NCBI RefSeq assembly: GCF_009379765.1
Contig: NZ_WHTD01000028.1
Location: 1-62,824 of the forward strand
Source: Actinophytocola sp.
GTDB lineage: Bacteria > Actinomycetota > Actinomycetes > Mycobacteriales > Pseudonocardiaceae
Length of the DNA stretch: 62,824 nt
Reading direction: 5' to 3'
The notes beneath the pieces are model-generated. The model made no database searches. It saw only the letters and a list, made by a program, of their open reading frames with translations, and was not told where the DNA came from. Positions 39,789 through 48,873 of the stretch are shown here, piece after piece; the stretch's first letter is position 1; each line of letters opens with the position of its first letter. The position numbers and the translations under genes are program-made.

Positions 39789-42764
39789 CTAGCCCAGCGC
39801 CTGCCAGTCGAGGACCGGCGCGGCCAGGTCGCGGATCGTGGCCAGCAGGCCCAACCGCGCCGCGCGGACCGCCGGGTCCTCGGCCATCACCAGGACGTCG
39901 TCGAAGAACATGTTGATCGGCGCGGTCAGCCCGCTCGCCGACGCCACGAAGTCCGCCAGCGGGTGCGGACCCGCGCCCAGCGACTCGGCGACCTTGACCA
40001 ACGCCTGGTGCAGCGCGCCCTCCGCCGGCTCCGTCAGCAGAGCCGGGTCGTAGCGAGCGTCGGTGTCGGCCGGCACGATGCGGCGGACCCGCTGCAGCGC
40101 GGCGACCAGCGCGGCGAAGTCCGCGTCGCCGACCCGGCGCTCGATCTCGGCGAGCGTCTCGTCGGCCGTGGCCGGCGGGAGCGCCACGACGGCGGCGACA
40201 TGCCGGTGGTCGTGACCGGCGTCGAGCAGCTGCTGCTCGAACCGGCGCACCGCGAACTCCGCCATCTCGTCCAGCGTGGCCGGCGGCACCTCGATGCCCT
40301 GTGCCCGCACGTGCTCGGCGGCCGCCGCGAGACCCCGCGACACGGTGAGACCACGCAGCGACGGGTGCGCCCGCAGGATGCTCACCACCCCGGCCGCCGC
40401 GCGGCGCAGGCCGAACGGGTCCGAGCTGCCGGTGGGCGCGGCACCCACGGCGAACAGGCCGACCAGCATGTCGAACCGGTCCGCCAGCGCCAGCACCGCA
40501 CCCGGCACCGACACGGGCGGCGCGTCACCGGACGAGCGCGGGCGCTCCATGTCGAACAGCGCCTGCGCCACCGCCTCCGGCTCGCCGGCCCGCACCGCGT
40601 ACTCGCGCGCCATCACGCCGGCCAGGCTGGTCAGCTCGATCACCATCTGCGAGCCGAGGTCGAACTTGGCGAGCGCCGCCGCCCGCTCCAGCGTCGAACG
40701 GTCCGAAGTGGACAGCTCGGTGCCGAGGTCAGCCGCGACCGCGGCGATCCGGGCCGCCCGGTCGGCCATCGAGCCCAGGCGCTCCTCGAAGGCCAGCCGC
40801 TCCAGGCCCGCCTTCATCGTCTCCGGCGCCACCTTGAGATCGGCCCGCCAGAAGAAGCTCGCGTCCTCGTACCGCGCCCGCAGCACCGCCTCGTTGCCCG
40901 CGCGCACCGCGTCGACGTCGCAGGACCCGTTGGCCACCGCGACGAAGTGCGGCAGCAGCGTCCCGTCGGCGGCCCGCACCGGAAGGTACCGCTGGTGCTT
41001 GCGCATGACCGTGGTCAGGATCTCCTGCGGCAGCTCGAGGTAGGACGAGGCGAACCCGCCGAGGATGGCGTTCGGCTGCTCGACCAGGTTGGTGATCTCG
41101 TCGAGCAGCGCCGCCTCGCCGTCGACGTCGATCGTGCCGCCGGCCGACTCCGCGAGCGACCGGGCGGCAGCCACGACCGCCGCCCGGCGCTCCTGGATGG
41201 ACGCCGTGATCCCGTGCTCCGCCAACAGCTCCAGGTACCCGGACGCCGACGACACCTCGATGACCGGCGCCTCCGCGGTGCGGTGCACCCTGGTGGTGCG
41301 ACCGGACGTCAACGAGGACGCCGCGACCGGCACGAGCCGCGCACCGAGCAACGCCACCAGCCAACGCACCGGCCGGGTGAACGACAGCTTCGGGTCGTTC
41401 CACCGCATGTTCTTGTCCGCCCGCAGCTCCGAGACGAGCTCGCCGAGCACACCACTGAGCACCTCGACCGCGCCGCGGCCAAGCTCCTTCCTGGTCACCC
41501 CGACGTGCTCGACGCCGTCGACCTCGACCCGCTCCAACGCGGAGACCTCGACGCCCTGCCCGCGGGCGAAGCCCCGCGCGGCCTTGGTCGGCTCGCCGGA
41601 CGCGTCGAACGCGGCGGTGACCCGCGGCCCGCGCACGAACCGCTCCGCGTCCGGCTCGGCGGGCGCCACGTCGGGCACCAGCGCCACGATCCGGCGCGGC
41701 GTCGCGTGCACCTCGACGTCGCCGTGCGCGAGCCGGGTGCCGGCCAGCTTGCCGGCCAGCGAATCCCGCACCGCCCGCGCGGTCCGGGTGACCTCGCCCG
41801 GGGGCAGCTCCTCGGTGCCGATCTCGAACAGCAGCGGCGCGGGCTCGGTGACCGTCGCGAACGACGCGGGCGCCGAAGCCTGCGCGGGTGCCTCGGCCAG
41901 GCCGAGCGGGTGGCCGAGCTCATCGCGCCGCTCCGCCCACAGCGCCGACACCTCGCGGGCGAGGCCGCGCATCCTGGCGAACGCCTTCGCGCGCTCGGTG
42001 GTGCTGATCGCGCCGCGCGAGTCCAGCACGTTGAACGTGTGCGAGCACTTCAGCACGTGCACGTACGCGGGCACGGGCAGCCGGGCGTCGAGCATCCGGC
42101 GGGCCTCGGCGGCGTAGTCCTCGAACAGCCGACGCTGGGTGTCGACGTCCGCGTCGTCCAGGTAGAACCGGCTCATCTCGTACTCGGCCTGGCCGAACGC
42201 CTCGCCGTAGGAGATGCCGGGCGCGTAGGCGATGTCCTTGAAGTGGCTGACGTTCTGGACCGCCATGACGATGCGCTCGACGCCGTAGGTGATCTCGACC
42301 GGCACGGGGTCCACACTCATTCCGCCGGCCTGCTGGAAGTACGTGAACTGGGTGATCTCCAGCCCGTCCAGCCAGACCTCCCAGCCCAGGCCCCACGATC
42401 CGGTGGCCGGGTTGGCCCAGTTGTCCTCGACGAACCGGATGTCGTGCGCGTGGCTGTCGATCCCCAGGACTGCCAAGCTCGCGAGGTACTGCTCCTGCGG
42501 GTCGCCCGGGTCGGGCTTGAGGATGACCTGGAACTGGGTGTGCGTCTGCAGCCGGTTGGGGTTCTCGCCGTACCGGGCGTCGTCGGGCCGAACGCTGGGC
42601 TCGACGTAGGCCACCCGCCACGGCTCCGGACCGAGCACGCGCAGGATGGTCGCCGGGTTGAGGGTGCCGGCGCCGACCTCGGTGTTGAACGGCTGCACGA
42701 TCATGCAACCGCGGTCGGTCCAGTATCGGGTGAGCGCGAGCAAGGCGTCCTGCATGGTCAGCAC
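39789..42764 (-). CDS. glyS: Glycyl-tRNA synthetase, bacterial type, alpha-beta fusion
   Basis: A 991-residue single chain. Residues 1 to about 290 are the alpha subunit (MLTMQDALLALTRYWTDRGC, RYGENPNRLQTHTQFQVILK, class II motif 3 in ITYGVERIVMAVQ). From about 308 the beta subunit follows (LLFEIGTEELPPGEVTRTAR, ILTTVMRKHQRYLPVRAADG), ending with a DALR-type anticodon domain. It charges tRNA-Gly. Many actinobacteria, as far as I know, use the unrelated homodimeric GlyRS instead, so this may be a second or replaced enzyme. It ends near a dispersed-repeat relative at 39649. Confidence 0.88.
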   Translation of the reverse strand: MLTMQDALLALTRYWTDRGCMIVQPFNTEVGAGTLNPATILRVLGPEPWRVAYVEPSVRPDDARYGENPNRLQTHTQFQVILKPDPGDPQEQYLASLAVLGIDSHAHDIRFVEDNWANPATGSWGLGWEVWLDGLEITQFTYFQQAGGMSVDPVPVEITYGVERIVMAVQNVSHFKDIAYAPGISYGEAFGQAEYEMSRFYLDDADVDTQRRLFEDYAAEARRMLDARLPVPAYVHVLKCSHTFNVLDSRGAISTTERAKAFARMRGLAREVSALWAERRDELGHPLGLAEAPAQASAPASFATVTEPAPLLFEIGTEELPPGEVTRTARAVRDSLAGKLAGTRLAHGDVEVHATPRRIVALVPDVAPAEPDAERFVRGPRVTAAFDASGEPTKAARGFARGQGVEVSALERVEVDGVEHVGVTRKELGRGAVEVLSGVLGELVSELRADKNMRWNDPKLSFTRPVRWLVALLGARLVPVAASSLTSGRTTRVHRTAEAPVIEVSSASGYLELLAEHGITASIQERRAAVVAAARSLAESAGGTIDVDGEAALLDEITNLVEQPNAILGGFASSYLELPQEILTTVMRKHQRYLPVRAADGTLLPHFVAVANGSCDVDAVRAGNEAVLRARYEDASFFWRADLKVAPETMKAGLERLAFEERLGSMADRAARIAAVAADLGTELSTSDRSTLERAAALAKFDLGSQMVIELTSLAGVMAREYAVRAGEPEAVAQALFDMERPRSSGDAPPVSVPGAVLALADRFDMLVGLFAVGAAPTGSSDPFGLRRAAAGVVSILRAHPSLRGLTVSRGLAAAAEHVRAQGIEVPPATLDEMAEFAVRRFEQQLLDAGHDHRHVAAVVALPPATADETLAEIERRVGDADFAALVAALQRVRRIVPADTDARYDPALLTEPAEGALHQALVKVAESLGAGPHPLADFVASASGLTAPINMFFDDVLVMAEDPAVRAARLGLLATIRDLAAPVLDWQALG

Positions 42765-42824
42765 CGCACAACCCTAATGTTTCGACCCGATGGCCGAGTC
42801 GATGGGCGGCGCGTACCCAATAAC

Positions 42825-43484
42825 ATGAATAGTGTGACCGGTTCATTACCCACGCGGTCGCGCCGCCCGGTCGCGATACTTTTCGTGCTGTCGGTGGTCG
42901 CGCTGCTGACCACCACCGCGCTGACGGTGATCGCGATCTCCTCCGCCGACGAGCCGGAGCCGTGCTGCGCCGGGCCGGTGGCCGAGGCCGGTGCGCTGCC
43001 CTCCCCCACCCGGCCCGCGGACGCCACCCGCAAGGAAGGGCTGCCACACTGCCTGATCGGCTCGTGGCGCATGGCCGACGAGGTCCTGATGACGAAGTTC
43101 TACACCGACGTCGACGCGCTGCCGCTCACGACGTCCGGCCGCTACTACGAGCTCCGTGCGGACGGCACCGGTGTCGAACGCAACGCCAACATCAACATGG
43201 TCGGCAACTACCAGGGCAACGAGCTACGCCTCGTGGTCAACGGCTGGCGCGAGTTCACCTGGACGGCGACCGGCACGACGCTCACTTTCGTGGCGGTCAC
43301 CAAGGCGAAACTGACGTGGTCGTTCTACGACCAGCGCGGCCTGCTCGAGACCCAGCCGGAGGGCCCGCGCGCGCTCAACGAGCTGAACAACTACACCTGC
43401 TCGGGGGCATCGGTGACCGAGACGGACGCGGGCGGCTCACGGTCGGTGTGGAGCCGCACCACCGACTACGGGGCGTACGGATGA
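42825..43484 (+). CDS. Membrane-anchored extracytoplasmic protein of unknown function
   Basis: A 219-residue protein with an N-terminal membrane anchor (AILFVLSVVALLTTTALTVI). The outer domain reads CLIGSWRMADEVLMTKFYTD, TSGRYYELRADGTGVERNAN, TWTATGTTLTFVAVTKAKLT. The alternating strand pattern suggests a lipocalin-like barrel. The stop overlaps the start of the protease-like gene (ATGA), so it is the first of a three-gene operon. Confidence 0.7.
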   Translation: MNSVTGSLPTRSRRPVAILFVLSVVALLTTTALTVIAISSADEPEPCCAGPVAEAGALPSPTRPADATRKEGLPHCLIGSWRMADEVLMTKFYTDVDALPLTTSGRYYELRADGTGVERNANINMVGNYQGNELRLVVNGWREFTWTATGTTLTFVAVTKAKLTWSFYDQRGLLETQPEGPRALNELNNYTCSGASVTETDAGGSRSVWSRTTDYGAYG

Positions 43485-44794
43485 GGCGGTCACTCGCGCT
43501 CGGGCTCGCGGCCGCGGCGGTGCTGGCCTCGGCGTCACCGGCTGCCGCGGAACCCACCAGTCCCGAGGAGCGGGCCGCGGCGATCGCCCGGCCCGCCGTG
43601 GTGCTCGTCGAGGTCAACTGGCACGGCTGGATCCGCGACCCGCGCACCGGCGAGGTGTTCGGCGGGCCCGCGGGCTACAAGGCCACCACCTCGTGCAGTG
43701 GCGCGGTCGTGCACGAGGACGGGTACGTCGTGACCGCCGGAGCCTGCCTCGACCCGGCACCGATCGTCGCGCTCGCGGTGGCGGAGCTGACCAAGCTCGG
43801 CCGGGTCGAGGACCCCGCGACGGCTGCCACCCAACTCGCCGACAACGCCGTGCTGGAGGGCGCGACCGAGGGCAGCTCACCGGTCCGCGACGTCCGGGTC
43901 GAGCGCGTCGTCGGCGGCTCGGCCACGCCGGAGCGTGACATCGCCCCGGCCACCGTCGTCGACGTCCGCGGGCCGGGTGACGTCGGCGTGCTCAAGGTGC
44001 CGCGCGGCCGCATGTCCGCCGTCGCACTCGCCGATGTCGGCGACCTGCCCGCCGGCACCCCGGTTCTCGCCATCGGCTACCCGGAGGCCGAGGACGCCAC
44101 CGAGCCGGTCAACGAGAGCGGCCAGATCACCACCCGCAGGGCCATCGCCGACAAGCCGTACTACGAGGTCAGCGCGCCCGCGCGGACGAGCATGACCGGC
44201 GGCCCGGTGGTGGACATGGACGGCCGGGTGATCGGCCTGACCACCTCGGCCGACGAGGACGGCAACACCCTGGTCACCGCGTCGACGTCGGTGGCCGACC
44301 TGCTGCGCCGCGAGGGCGTCGAGGCCACCCCGAGCGCCAACGACCGCAACTACACCGCCGGGCTCGAGCACTACTTCGACGGCGAGTACGCCAAGGCCGT
44401 GGAGTTCTTCGACGCCGTGCTCGCCGCGACACCCGACCACCAGCAGGCCGGCGAGTACCGCCGGCTCGCCGCGGGGCGCGAGGACACCGGCCGGCCGCTG
44501 CTGGTCTGGCTGATCGCGGCGTGCGGCGCGGTCGCGGTGCTCGCCGCCGCCGCCGGGGCGATACTGCTGGTCATGCGGCGCCGGCACGCCGGCGCCGACC
44601 TGCCGACCCCGCCGTTCGGCTTCCCGATGCCGACCGCCGGCCCGGCGAGCGGGCCGATCCCGGTGGCGGGACCGGTGAGCGCGCCGATACCGGTGGCCGA
44701 GCCGCCCGCGGACGGCCAGGTGACCACGCCGTCGGTCGCCTCCGACGTGACCATGCCGGCGGTCGGGCCGGGGAAGGACGGGACGGCCACGTGA
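43481..44794 (+). CDS. Secreted trypsin-like protein with degenerate catalytic site
   Basis: A 437-residue protein: signal peptide ALGLAAAAVLASASPAAA, chymotrypsin-fold domain about 30-275, TPR-like helix pair (about 290-330), membrane helix 339-365 and a Pro-rich cytosolic tail. The active site is altered: the His loop reads VVTAGACLD (A88-C89, no His), the Asp is present (D167 in GDVGVLKV), and the Ser loop reads SMTGGPVVD (T239 instead of Ser). It is probably a non-proteolytic binding or sensor protein, or a Thr-variant. GTGA overlap with the hydrolase gene downstream. Confidence 0.8.
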   Translation: MRRSLALGLAAAAVLASASPAAAEPTSPEERAAAIARPAVVLVEVNWHGWIRDPRTGEVFGGPAGYKATTSCSGAVVHEDGYVVTAGACLDPAPIVALAVAELTKLGRVEDPATAATQLADNAVLEGATEGSSPVRDVRVERVVGGSATPERDIAPATVVDVRGPGDVGVLKVPRGRMSAVALADVGDLPAGTPVLAIGYPEAEDATEPVNESGQITTRRAIADKPYYEVSAPARTSMTGGPVVDMDGRVIGLTTSADEDGNTLVTASTSVADLLRREGVEATPSANDRNYTAGLEHYFDGEYAKAVEFFDAVLAATPDHQQAGEYRRLAAGREDTGRPLLVWLIAACGAVAVLAAAAGAILLVMRRRHAGADLPTPPFGFPMPTAGPASGPIPVAGPVSAPIPVAEPPADGQVTTPSVASDVTMPAVGPGKDGTAT

Positions 44795-45645
44795 ACCCGC
44801 GCCACACTCGACGGGTGCTGGTCCAGGTGCTCGCCGGGGTGGTGGAGCTCGTGGTCGTCGTGGTGACGCTCGCGTACCTGTTCCAGCGCCGGCTCATCTA
44901 CCTGCCATCGTCCGGCCCGGTCCCACCCGCAGCGACGGTCCTGCCGGGCGCCCGCGACGTGCGGCTGGAGACGGGCGACGGGCTGACCCTCGGTGCCTGG
45001 TACGTCCCCGCGGCCAGCTCTGACACCGGCGCCGACCTGGGCGTCAGCGTGCTGATGGCGCCGGGCAACGCGGGCGACCGGTCGATGCGCGCGCCGCTGG
45101 CCGAGGCACTGCGGGCACGGGGGATGTCGGTGCTGCTGCTCGACTACCGCGGCTACGGCGGCAACCCGGGCGACCCGACAGAGGAAGGGCTCGCGCTGGA
45201 CGTGCGCGCGGCGCGGTCCTACCTGGTCGACGAGCTGAACGTGCCACCGGACCGGGTGATCTACTTCGGCGAGAGCCTCGGCGCCGCCGTGGTCAGCGAG
45301 CTCGCCACCGAGCACCCGCCGGGCGGGATGCTGCTGCGCTCGCCGTTCACGTCACTGGCCGACGTGGCCGCGACGCTGTACCCGTTCCTGCCGGTACGGC
45401 TGCTGCTCAAGGACCGGTTCCCGGTGGTCGAGCACGTCCGGGAGGTGCGGGCGCCGACCGTGGTCGTGTACGGGTCGGCGGACTCGGTGGTGCCGACGGA
45501 GCAGAGCCGGGCCGTGGCGCGGGCGGTCGCCGGACCCGTCACCTCCGTCGAAGAGCCCGGCGCCGATCACAACGACGCGGTACTCCTCGACGGCCCCCGA
45601 CTGGTCGACGCCACGGCCCGGCTCTCCGTTCGGGCGGCCGGGTAG
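44791..45645 (+). CDS. Membrane-anchored alpha/beta hydrolase
   Basis: A 284-residue protein. N-terminal membrane helix VLAGVVELVVVVVTLAYLFQ followed by RRLIYLPSSGP, the pattern of the YfhR/Bem46 hydrolases. The nucleophile S162 is in YFGESLGAAV, the acid in VVYGSADSVVPTEQ and His in GADHNDAVLL. The substrate is unknown. Start is GTG with a GTGA overlap, so it is translated with the protease-like protein. Confidence 0.82.
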   Translation: MNPRHTRRVLVQVLAGVVELVVVVVTLAYLFQRRLIYLPSSGPVPPAATVLPGARDVRLETGDGLTLGAWYVPAASSDTGADLGVSVLMAPGNAGDRSMRAPLAEALRARGMSVLLLDYRGYGGNPGDPTEEGLALDVRAARSYLVDELNVPPDRVIYFGESLGAAVVSELATEHPPGGMLLRSPFTSLADVAATLYPFLPVRLLLKDRFPVVEHVREVRAPTVVVYGSADSVVPTEQSRAVARAVAGPVTSVEEPGADHNDAVLLDGPRLVDATARLSVRAAG

Positions 45646-45695
45646 CACCACCGGGCTTGATCACGTCGCCGGTCGCCGTGCCCCGACCCGCCGAT

Positions 45696-45755
45696 GCCCT
45701 GAACGACGCGCTCAGGGCGTTCAGCGTCCCCAACGACGCGTTCGAGGCATTCAGG
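45696..45755. repeat. Two-copy 30-bp repeat at the whiB 3' end
   Basis: CCTGAACGACGCGCTCAGGG and CCCCAACGACGCGTTCGAGG, 30 bases apart, each followed by CGTTCAG or CATTCAG. The second copy covers the whiB stop codon. Confidence 0.55.
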
Positions 45756-46050
45756 CGACGTGCTCCCCGCGGCGCTTGCGGTGCTGGTAGGCGGCTCGCC
45801 GCTCGCCCTCGTCCAGCCCGCCCCAGATGCCGTAAGGCTCGTACACGGTCAACGCGTGGTGGCGGCACTCGACGATGACGGGGCAGCCGCGGCAGATCTC
45901 CTTGGCCTTCTCGATGCGCTGCTCGCGCGCCTGGCCGCGCTCGGCCCGCGGGTGAAAGAACATGTCGCTGTTCTGGCCTCGGCAGGCCCCGAGGCGCTGC
46001 CAGTCCCAGGTCTCGGCCACGGGACCGGGCAGCCTCGACACGTCAACCAT
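45751..46050 (-). CDS. WhiB-family iron-sulfur transcription factor
   Basis: A 99-residue Wbl protein with the four cluster cysteines C23, C53, C56 and C62 (ACRGQ, EICRGCPVIVECRHHAL), the G[I/V]WGG turn at 74-78 (YGIWGGLDEGERRAAY) and a basic tail HRKRRGEH for DNA. The sequence between (LPGPVAETWDWQRL, MFFHPRAERGQAREQR) is closest in my memory to WhiB3-type proteins. It binds a 4Fe-4S cluster and works with the principal sigma factor. Divergent from Ku, 166 bases apart. Confidence 0.93.
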   Translation of the reverse strand: MVDVSRLPGPVAETWDWQRLGACRGQNSDMFFHPRAERGQAREQRIEKAKEICRGCPVIVECRHHALTVYEPYGIWGGLDEGERRAAYQHRKRRGEHVA

Positions 46051-46216
46051 GGGTCTGCTCCTTCACGTACGTTCGTGCTTCGTCGTGCGAGAAGTTGGTA
46101 CCCCGGCGTGGCGGGCGGCAAACCCCGGCAGGGTCGGACCGGTGTCGGGCTGGTGCATCGTTCCTGGAAGGCGTCATGATGATCCGGTACGAACAGCGGC
46201 GGGGAGGGCAGTAGCG

Positions 46217-47173
46217 GTGGCACGACCGATCTGGAGCGGCGCGATCAACTTCGGTCTGGTGACGATCCCGGTCGAGTTGTACAGCGCGACCGAGGACCAC
46301 ACGATCAGCTTCCGCCAGTTCGAGCGGGGCACGTCGGACCGGATCCGGTACAAGCGGATCAACGAGCGCACCGGCAAGGAGGTGGCGTTCTCCGACATCG
46401 TGAAGGGCGCCGACCTCGGCGGCGGCGAGTACGTGATCATCGAGCCGGACGAGCTGGACGCCATCGCGCCCGGCAGGTCCCGGACCATTGACATCAACAC
46501 GTTCGTCGAGCTCGACGACATCGACCCGGTCCACTTCCAGAAGACGTACTGGCTGGCGCCGGCCAAGGAGGAGTACGGGAAGTCCTACGGCCTGCTGCTC
46601 CAGGCGATGGAGAAGACCAACCGGGCCGGGATCGCGTCGTTCGTGATGCGTGGCAAGGAGTACCTCACCGCGGTGCGCGCGGGCGACGGCCTGCTGGTGC
46701 TGAACACACTTCTGTTCCCCGAGGACATCCGGGATCCCGCCAAGGAGCTGAAGTCGCTGCCGGAGCTCACCACCGCACGCGGCAAGGAGATCGACATGGC
46801 GGTGAGCCTGATCGACTCGATGACCGACGAGTGGCGGCCCGAGGACTTCCACGACACCTACACCCAGCAGGTCGAGAAGCTGATCGAGGACAAGCGCGAG
46901 GGCAAGGACATCGTCGCCGAGACCGAGCCGAGCGAGCCGACGAAGGTCGTCGACCTGTTCGAGGCGCTGTCCCGCAGCGTCGAGGGCCGCAAGAAGCGCC
47001 GCGACACGCCCGCCGCCGCGCCGTCCGAGCCTTCGGCGGAGGACCTGGACGGCCTCAGCAAGGCCGATCTGGACAAGCTGGCTCGCGACCTCGACATCAA
47101 GGGCCGCTCCAAGATGAGCCGCGAGGAGCTCGGCAAGGCGGTCGCGGAGGCGAGGAGCGCGGGCGCCGCCTGA
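46217..47173 (+). CDS. ku: DNA end-binding protein Ku
   Basis: A 318-residue Ku with the typical start ARPIWSGAINFGLVTIPVEL, the ring-forming core (TYWLAPAKEEYGKSYGLLLQ, RGKEYLTAVRAGDGLLVLNT) and a C-terminal extension with a SAP-like stretch, GLSKADLDKLARDLDIKGRS. It binds double-strand ends and recruits LigD in non-homologous end joining. No ligD is in the window. GTG 46217 follows CGGGGAGGG. Confidence 0.92.
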   Translation: MARPIWSGAINFGLVTIPVELYSATEDHTISFRQFERGTSDRIRYKRINERTGKEVAFSDIVKGADLGGGEYVIIEPDELDAIAPGRSRTIDINTFVELDDIDPVHFQKTYWLAPAKEEYGKSYGLLLQAMEKTNRAGIASFVMRGKEYLTAVRAGDGLLVLNTLLFPEDIRDPAKELKSLPELTTARGKEIDMAVSLIDSMTDEWRPEDFHDTYTQQVEKLIEDKREGKDIVAETEPSEPTKVVDLFEALSRSVEGRKKRRDTPAAAPSEPSAEDLDGLSKADLDKLARDLDIKGRSKMSREELGKAVAEARSAGAA

Positions 47174-47190
47174 GCCGGGCCGGTCAGGCG
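47167..47190. terminator. Hairpin between convergent ku and gcvT
   Basis: CGCCTGA and TCAGGCG, 10 bases apart, with GC-rich loop. The two stop codons (TGA of ku, TGA of gcvT read on the other strand) are the inner ends of the stem, so it could act in both directions. No T-tract; GC-rich actinobacterial terminators often lack one. Confidence 0.45.
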
Positions 47191-48272
47191 CGCTTGTAGA
47201 ACGGGAGCCCGACCACCTCGACCGGGGTGGCCTTGCCGCGCACGTCCACCGCCAGCTTCGTGCCCGGCTCGGACAGCGCGGGCGGCACGTACGCCATGGC
47301 GATCGGGTGGCCCAGGGTCGGCGACAGAGCGCCGCTGGTCACCGTCCCGACCGGGGTGTCGCCGTCCAGCACCGGATAGCCGTGCCGCGGGGCGCGACGG
47401 CCTTCGCAGGTCAGGCCCACCAACGTGGCCGGCGCCGACGTCGTGCTGCGCTGCTCGAGCGCGGCGCGGCCGACGAAGTCCGCGGGCTTGTCCAGCTTCA
47501 CCACCCGCCCGAGACCGGCGTCGAACGGGCTCATCTGCGCCGAGAGCTCGTTGCCGTACAGCGGCATGCCGGCCTCGAGCCGCAGCGTGTCGCGGCACGC
47601 CAGCCCGCACGGCAGCAGGTCGGCGCCGCCCGCCTCGGTCAGCGTCCGCCACACGTCGGCGGCGTGCGGCGCCTCCGCGTACACCTCGAAACCGTCCTCA
47701 CCGGTGTAGCCGGTACGCGCGAGGAGCACGTCGTGGCCACCGATCCGGGTCGGCGTGCTGCCGTAGTACGGCAACGCCGGCAGGTCCGCGTCGGACACCT
47801 TCCCGACGACTCCCACCGCGAGCGGGCCCTGCACCGCGATCAGCGCGCAGTCCCGCGACCGGTCCGCCACCTCGACCGTGAACCCCTCCGACCGGGCAAG
47901 CAGCTCGCCGGCCACCACCGCCGCGTTCGACGCGTTGGCCACCACCATGAAGTGGTCCGCACCGATCCGGTACACGACCAGGTCGTCGAGCACCCCGCCG
48001 TCGACGTCGCAGATCATCGTGTACCGGGCGCGCCCCACCTTCACCGCCGACAGCTTGCCGACCAAGGCGTAGTCGAGCGCCCGCGCCGCCTCCGGCCCGG
48101 TGAGCTCGATCTCGCCCATGTGCGACAGGTCGAACAGGCCGGCGGCCTCGCGCACCGCCCGGTGCTCGGCCAGCTCGCTGCCGTAGCGCAGCGGCATCGA
48201 CCACCCGGCGAAGTCGGTGAACGTCGCGCCGAGTGCGGTGTGTACGTCGTGCAGCGGAGATGCGGTGCTCAT
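47184..48272 (-). CDS. gcvT: Aminomethyltransferase (glycine cleavage T protein)
   Basis: A 362-residue GcvT. Family hallmarks: [38 protein letters not shown], the folate-binding [13 protein letters not shown] and [19 protein letters not shown], with C-terminal FYKRA. It moves the aminomethyl group of the H protein to tetrahydrofolate. gcvP and gcvH are not in the window. ATG 48272 starts at the conserved N terminus; no glycine riboswitch is seen upstream. Confidence 0.93.
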   Translation of the reverse strand: MSTASPLHDVHTALGATFTDFAGWSMPLRYGSELAEHRAVREAAGLFDLSHMGEIELTGPEAARALDYALVGKLSAVKVGRARYTMICDVDGGVLDDLVVYRIGADHFMVVANASNAAVVAGELLARSEGFTVEVADRSRDCALIAVQGPLAVGVVGKVSDADLPALPYYGSTPTRIGGHDVLLARTGYTGEDGFEVYAEAPHAADVWRTLTEAGGADLLPCGLACRDTLRLEAGMPLYGNELSAQMSPFDAGLGRVVKLDKPADFVGRAALEQRSTTSAPATLVGLTCEGRRAPRHGYPVLDGDTPVGTVTSGALSPTLGHPIAMAYVPPALSEPGTKLAVDVRGKATPVEVVGLPFYKRA

Positions 48273-48318
48273 GGGAGCGATCCTGCCTGTTGGGACGGGT
48301 GCCCGGAACAATGGGGGT

Positions 48319-48666
48319 ATGCGCGCATGGCTCGTGGCGGCCGCTGCGGCCTACGCGGCCGTCGGCGCCACCTTCACCAGCCACAGCATCCCCGCGCTCG
48401 TCGCCGTGCTCATCCCGGGCGTCGCCGCGCTGGTGGCGGTCGCCGTGCTCCCCCGACCCCGCGAGGAGACCGGTCACCGGGTCGGCGCGCGGCACCGGGC
48501 GTGGCTGGTCTGGGCGGTCTGCTTCGGCGGGTGGGAGCTGACCGCGCTGTTCCTCGGCGAGCTGTCGTTCAGCCTGCTGCTCGACCCGGTGCTGGAGATC
48601 TACCCGCTGCGCCTTGCCGGCTGGGGCCTGTGGCTGTCCGCCGGCTGGCTGCTGGTCAGGAGGTGA
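48319..48666 (+). CDS. Small membrane protein
   Basis: A 115-residue protein with three or four membrane helices (AWLVAAAAAYAAVGATFTSH, ALVAVLIPGVAALVAVAVLP, WLVWAVCFGGWELTALFLGE, LAGWGLWLSAGWLLV). Followed 3 bases later by another small membrane protein, probably as a pair. No named function. Confidence 0.7.
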   Translation: MRAWLVAAAAAYAAVGATFTSHSIPALVAVLIPGVAALVAVAVLPRPREETGHRVGARHRAWLVWAVCFGGWELTALFLGELSFSLLLDPVLEIYPLRLAGWGLWLSAGWLLVRR

Positions 48667-48669
48667 CGG

Positions 48670-48861
48670 ATGCTCTCCTGGCTCCTCGGCGCCGGCTTCG
48701 TGGTCCTCGTCCTGGCGGGCCTGGCCGTCGAGCTCACCGCTCGCCGGGCAGCGCGCCCGACGGCCGGCGAGCTCGTGACCGTCCTCGTGGCCACCCGCAC
48801 CGGCCGCATCGCCGTGGTGGTGCTCTGGGCGTGGGTCGGCTGGCACTTCCTGGCCCGATGA
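48670..48861 (+). CDS. Small membrane protein (DUF6186-like)
   Basis: A 63-residue protein with two membrane helices (WLLGAGFVVLVLAGLAVELT and GRIAVVVLWAWVGWHFLAR). The WVGWHFLAR end is what I recall of small DUF6186-type proteins. RBS AGGAGG lies directly before ATG 48670, within the end of the previous gene. Confidence 0.65.
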   Translation: MLSWLLGAGFVVLVLAGLAVELTARRAARPTAGELVTVLVATRTGRIAVVVLWAWVGWHFLAR

Positions 48862-48873
48862 CACCGGCGGCCG

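Noticed and set aside
39300..43484. 1394-codon plus-strand frame
   Set aside because: Antisense of the GlyRS gene; only the last 219 codons (from 42825) are a real gene.
48273..48318. Glycine riboswitch before gcvT
   Set aside because: The gap to the divergent gene is 46 bases, too short for a glycine aptamer.
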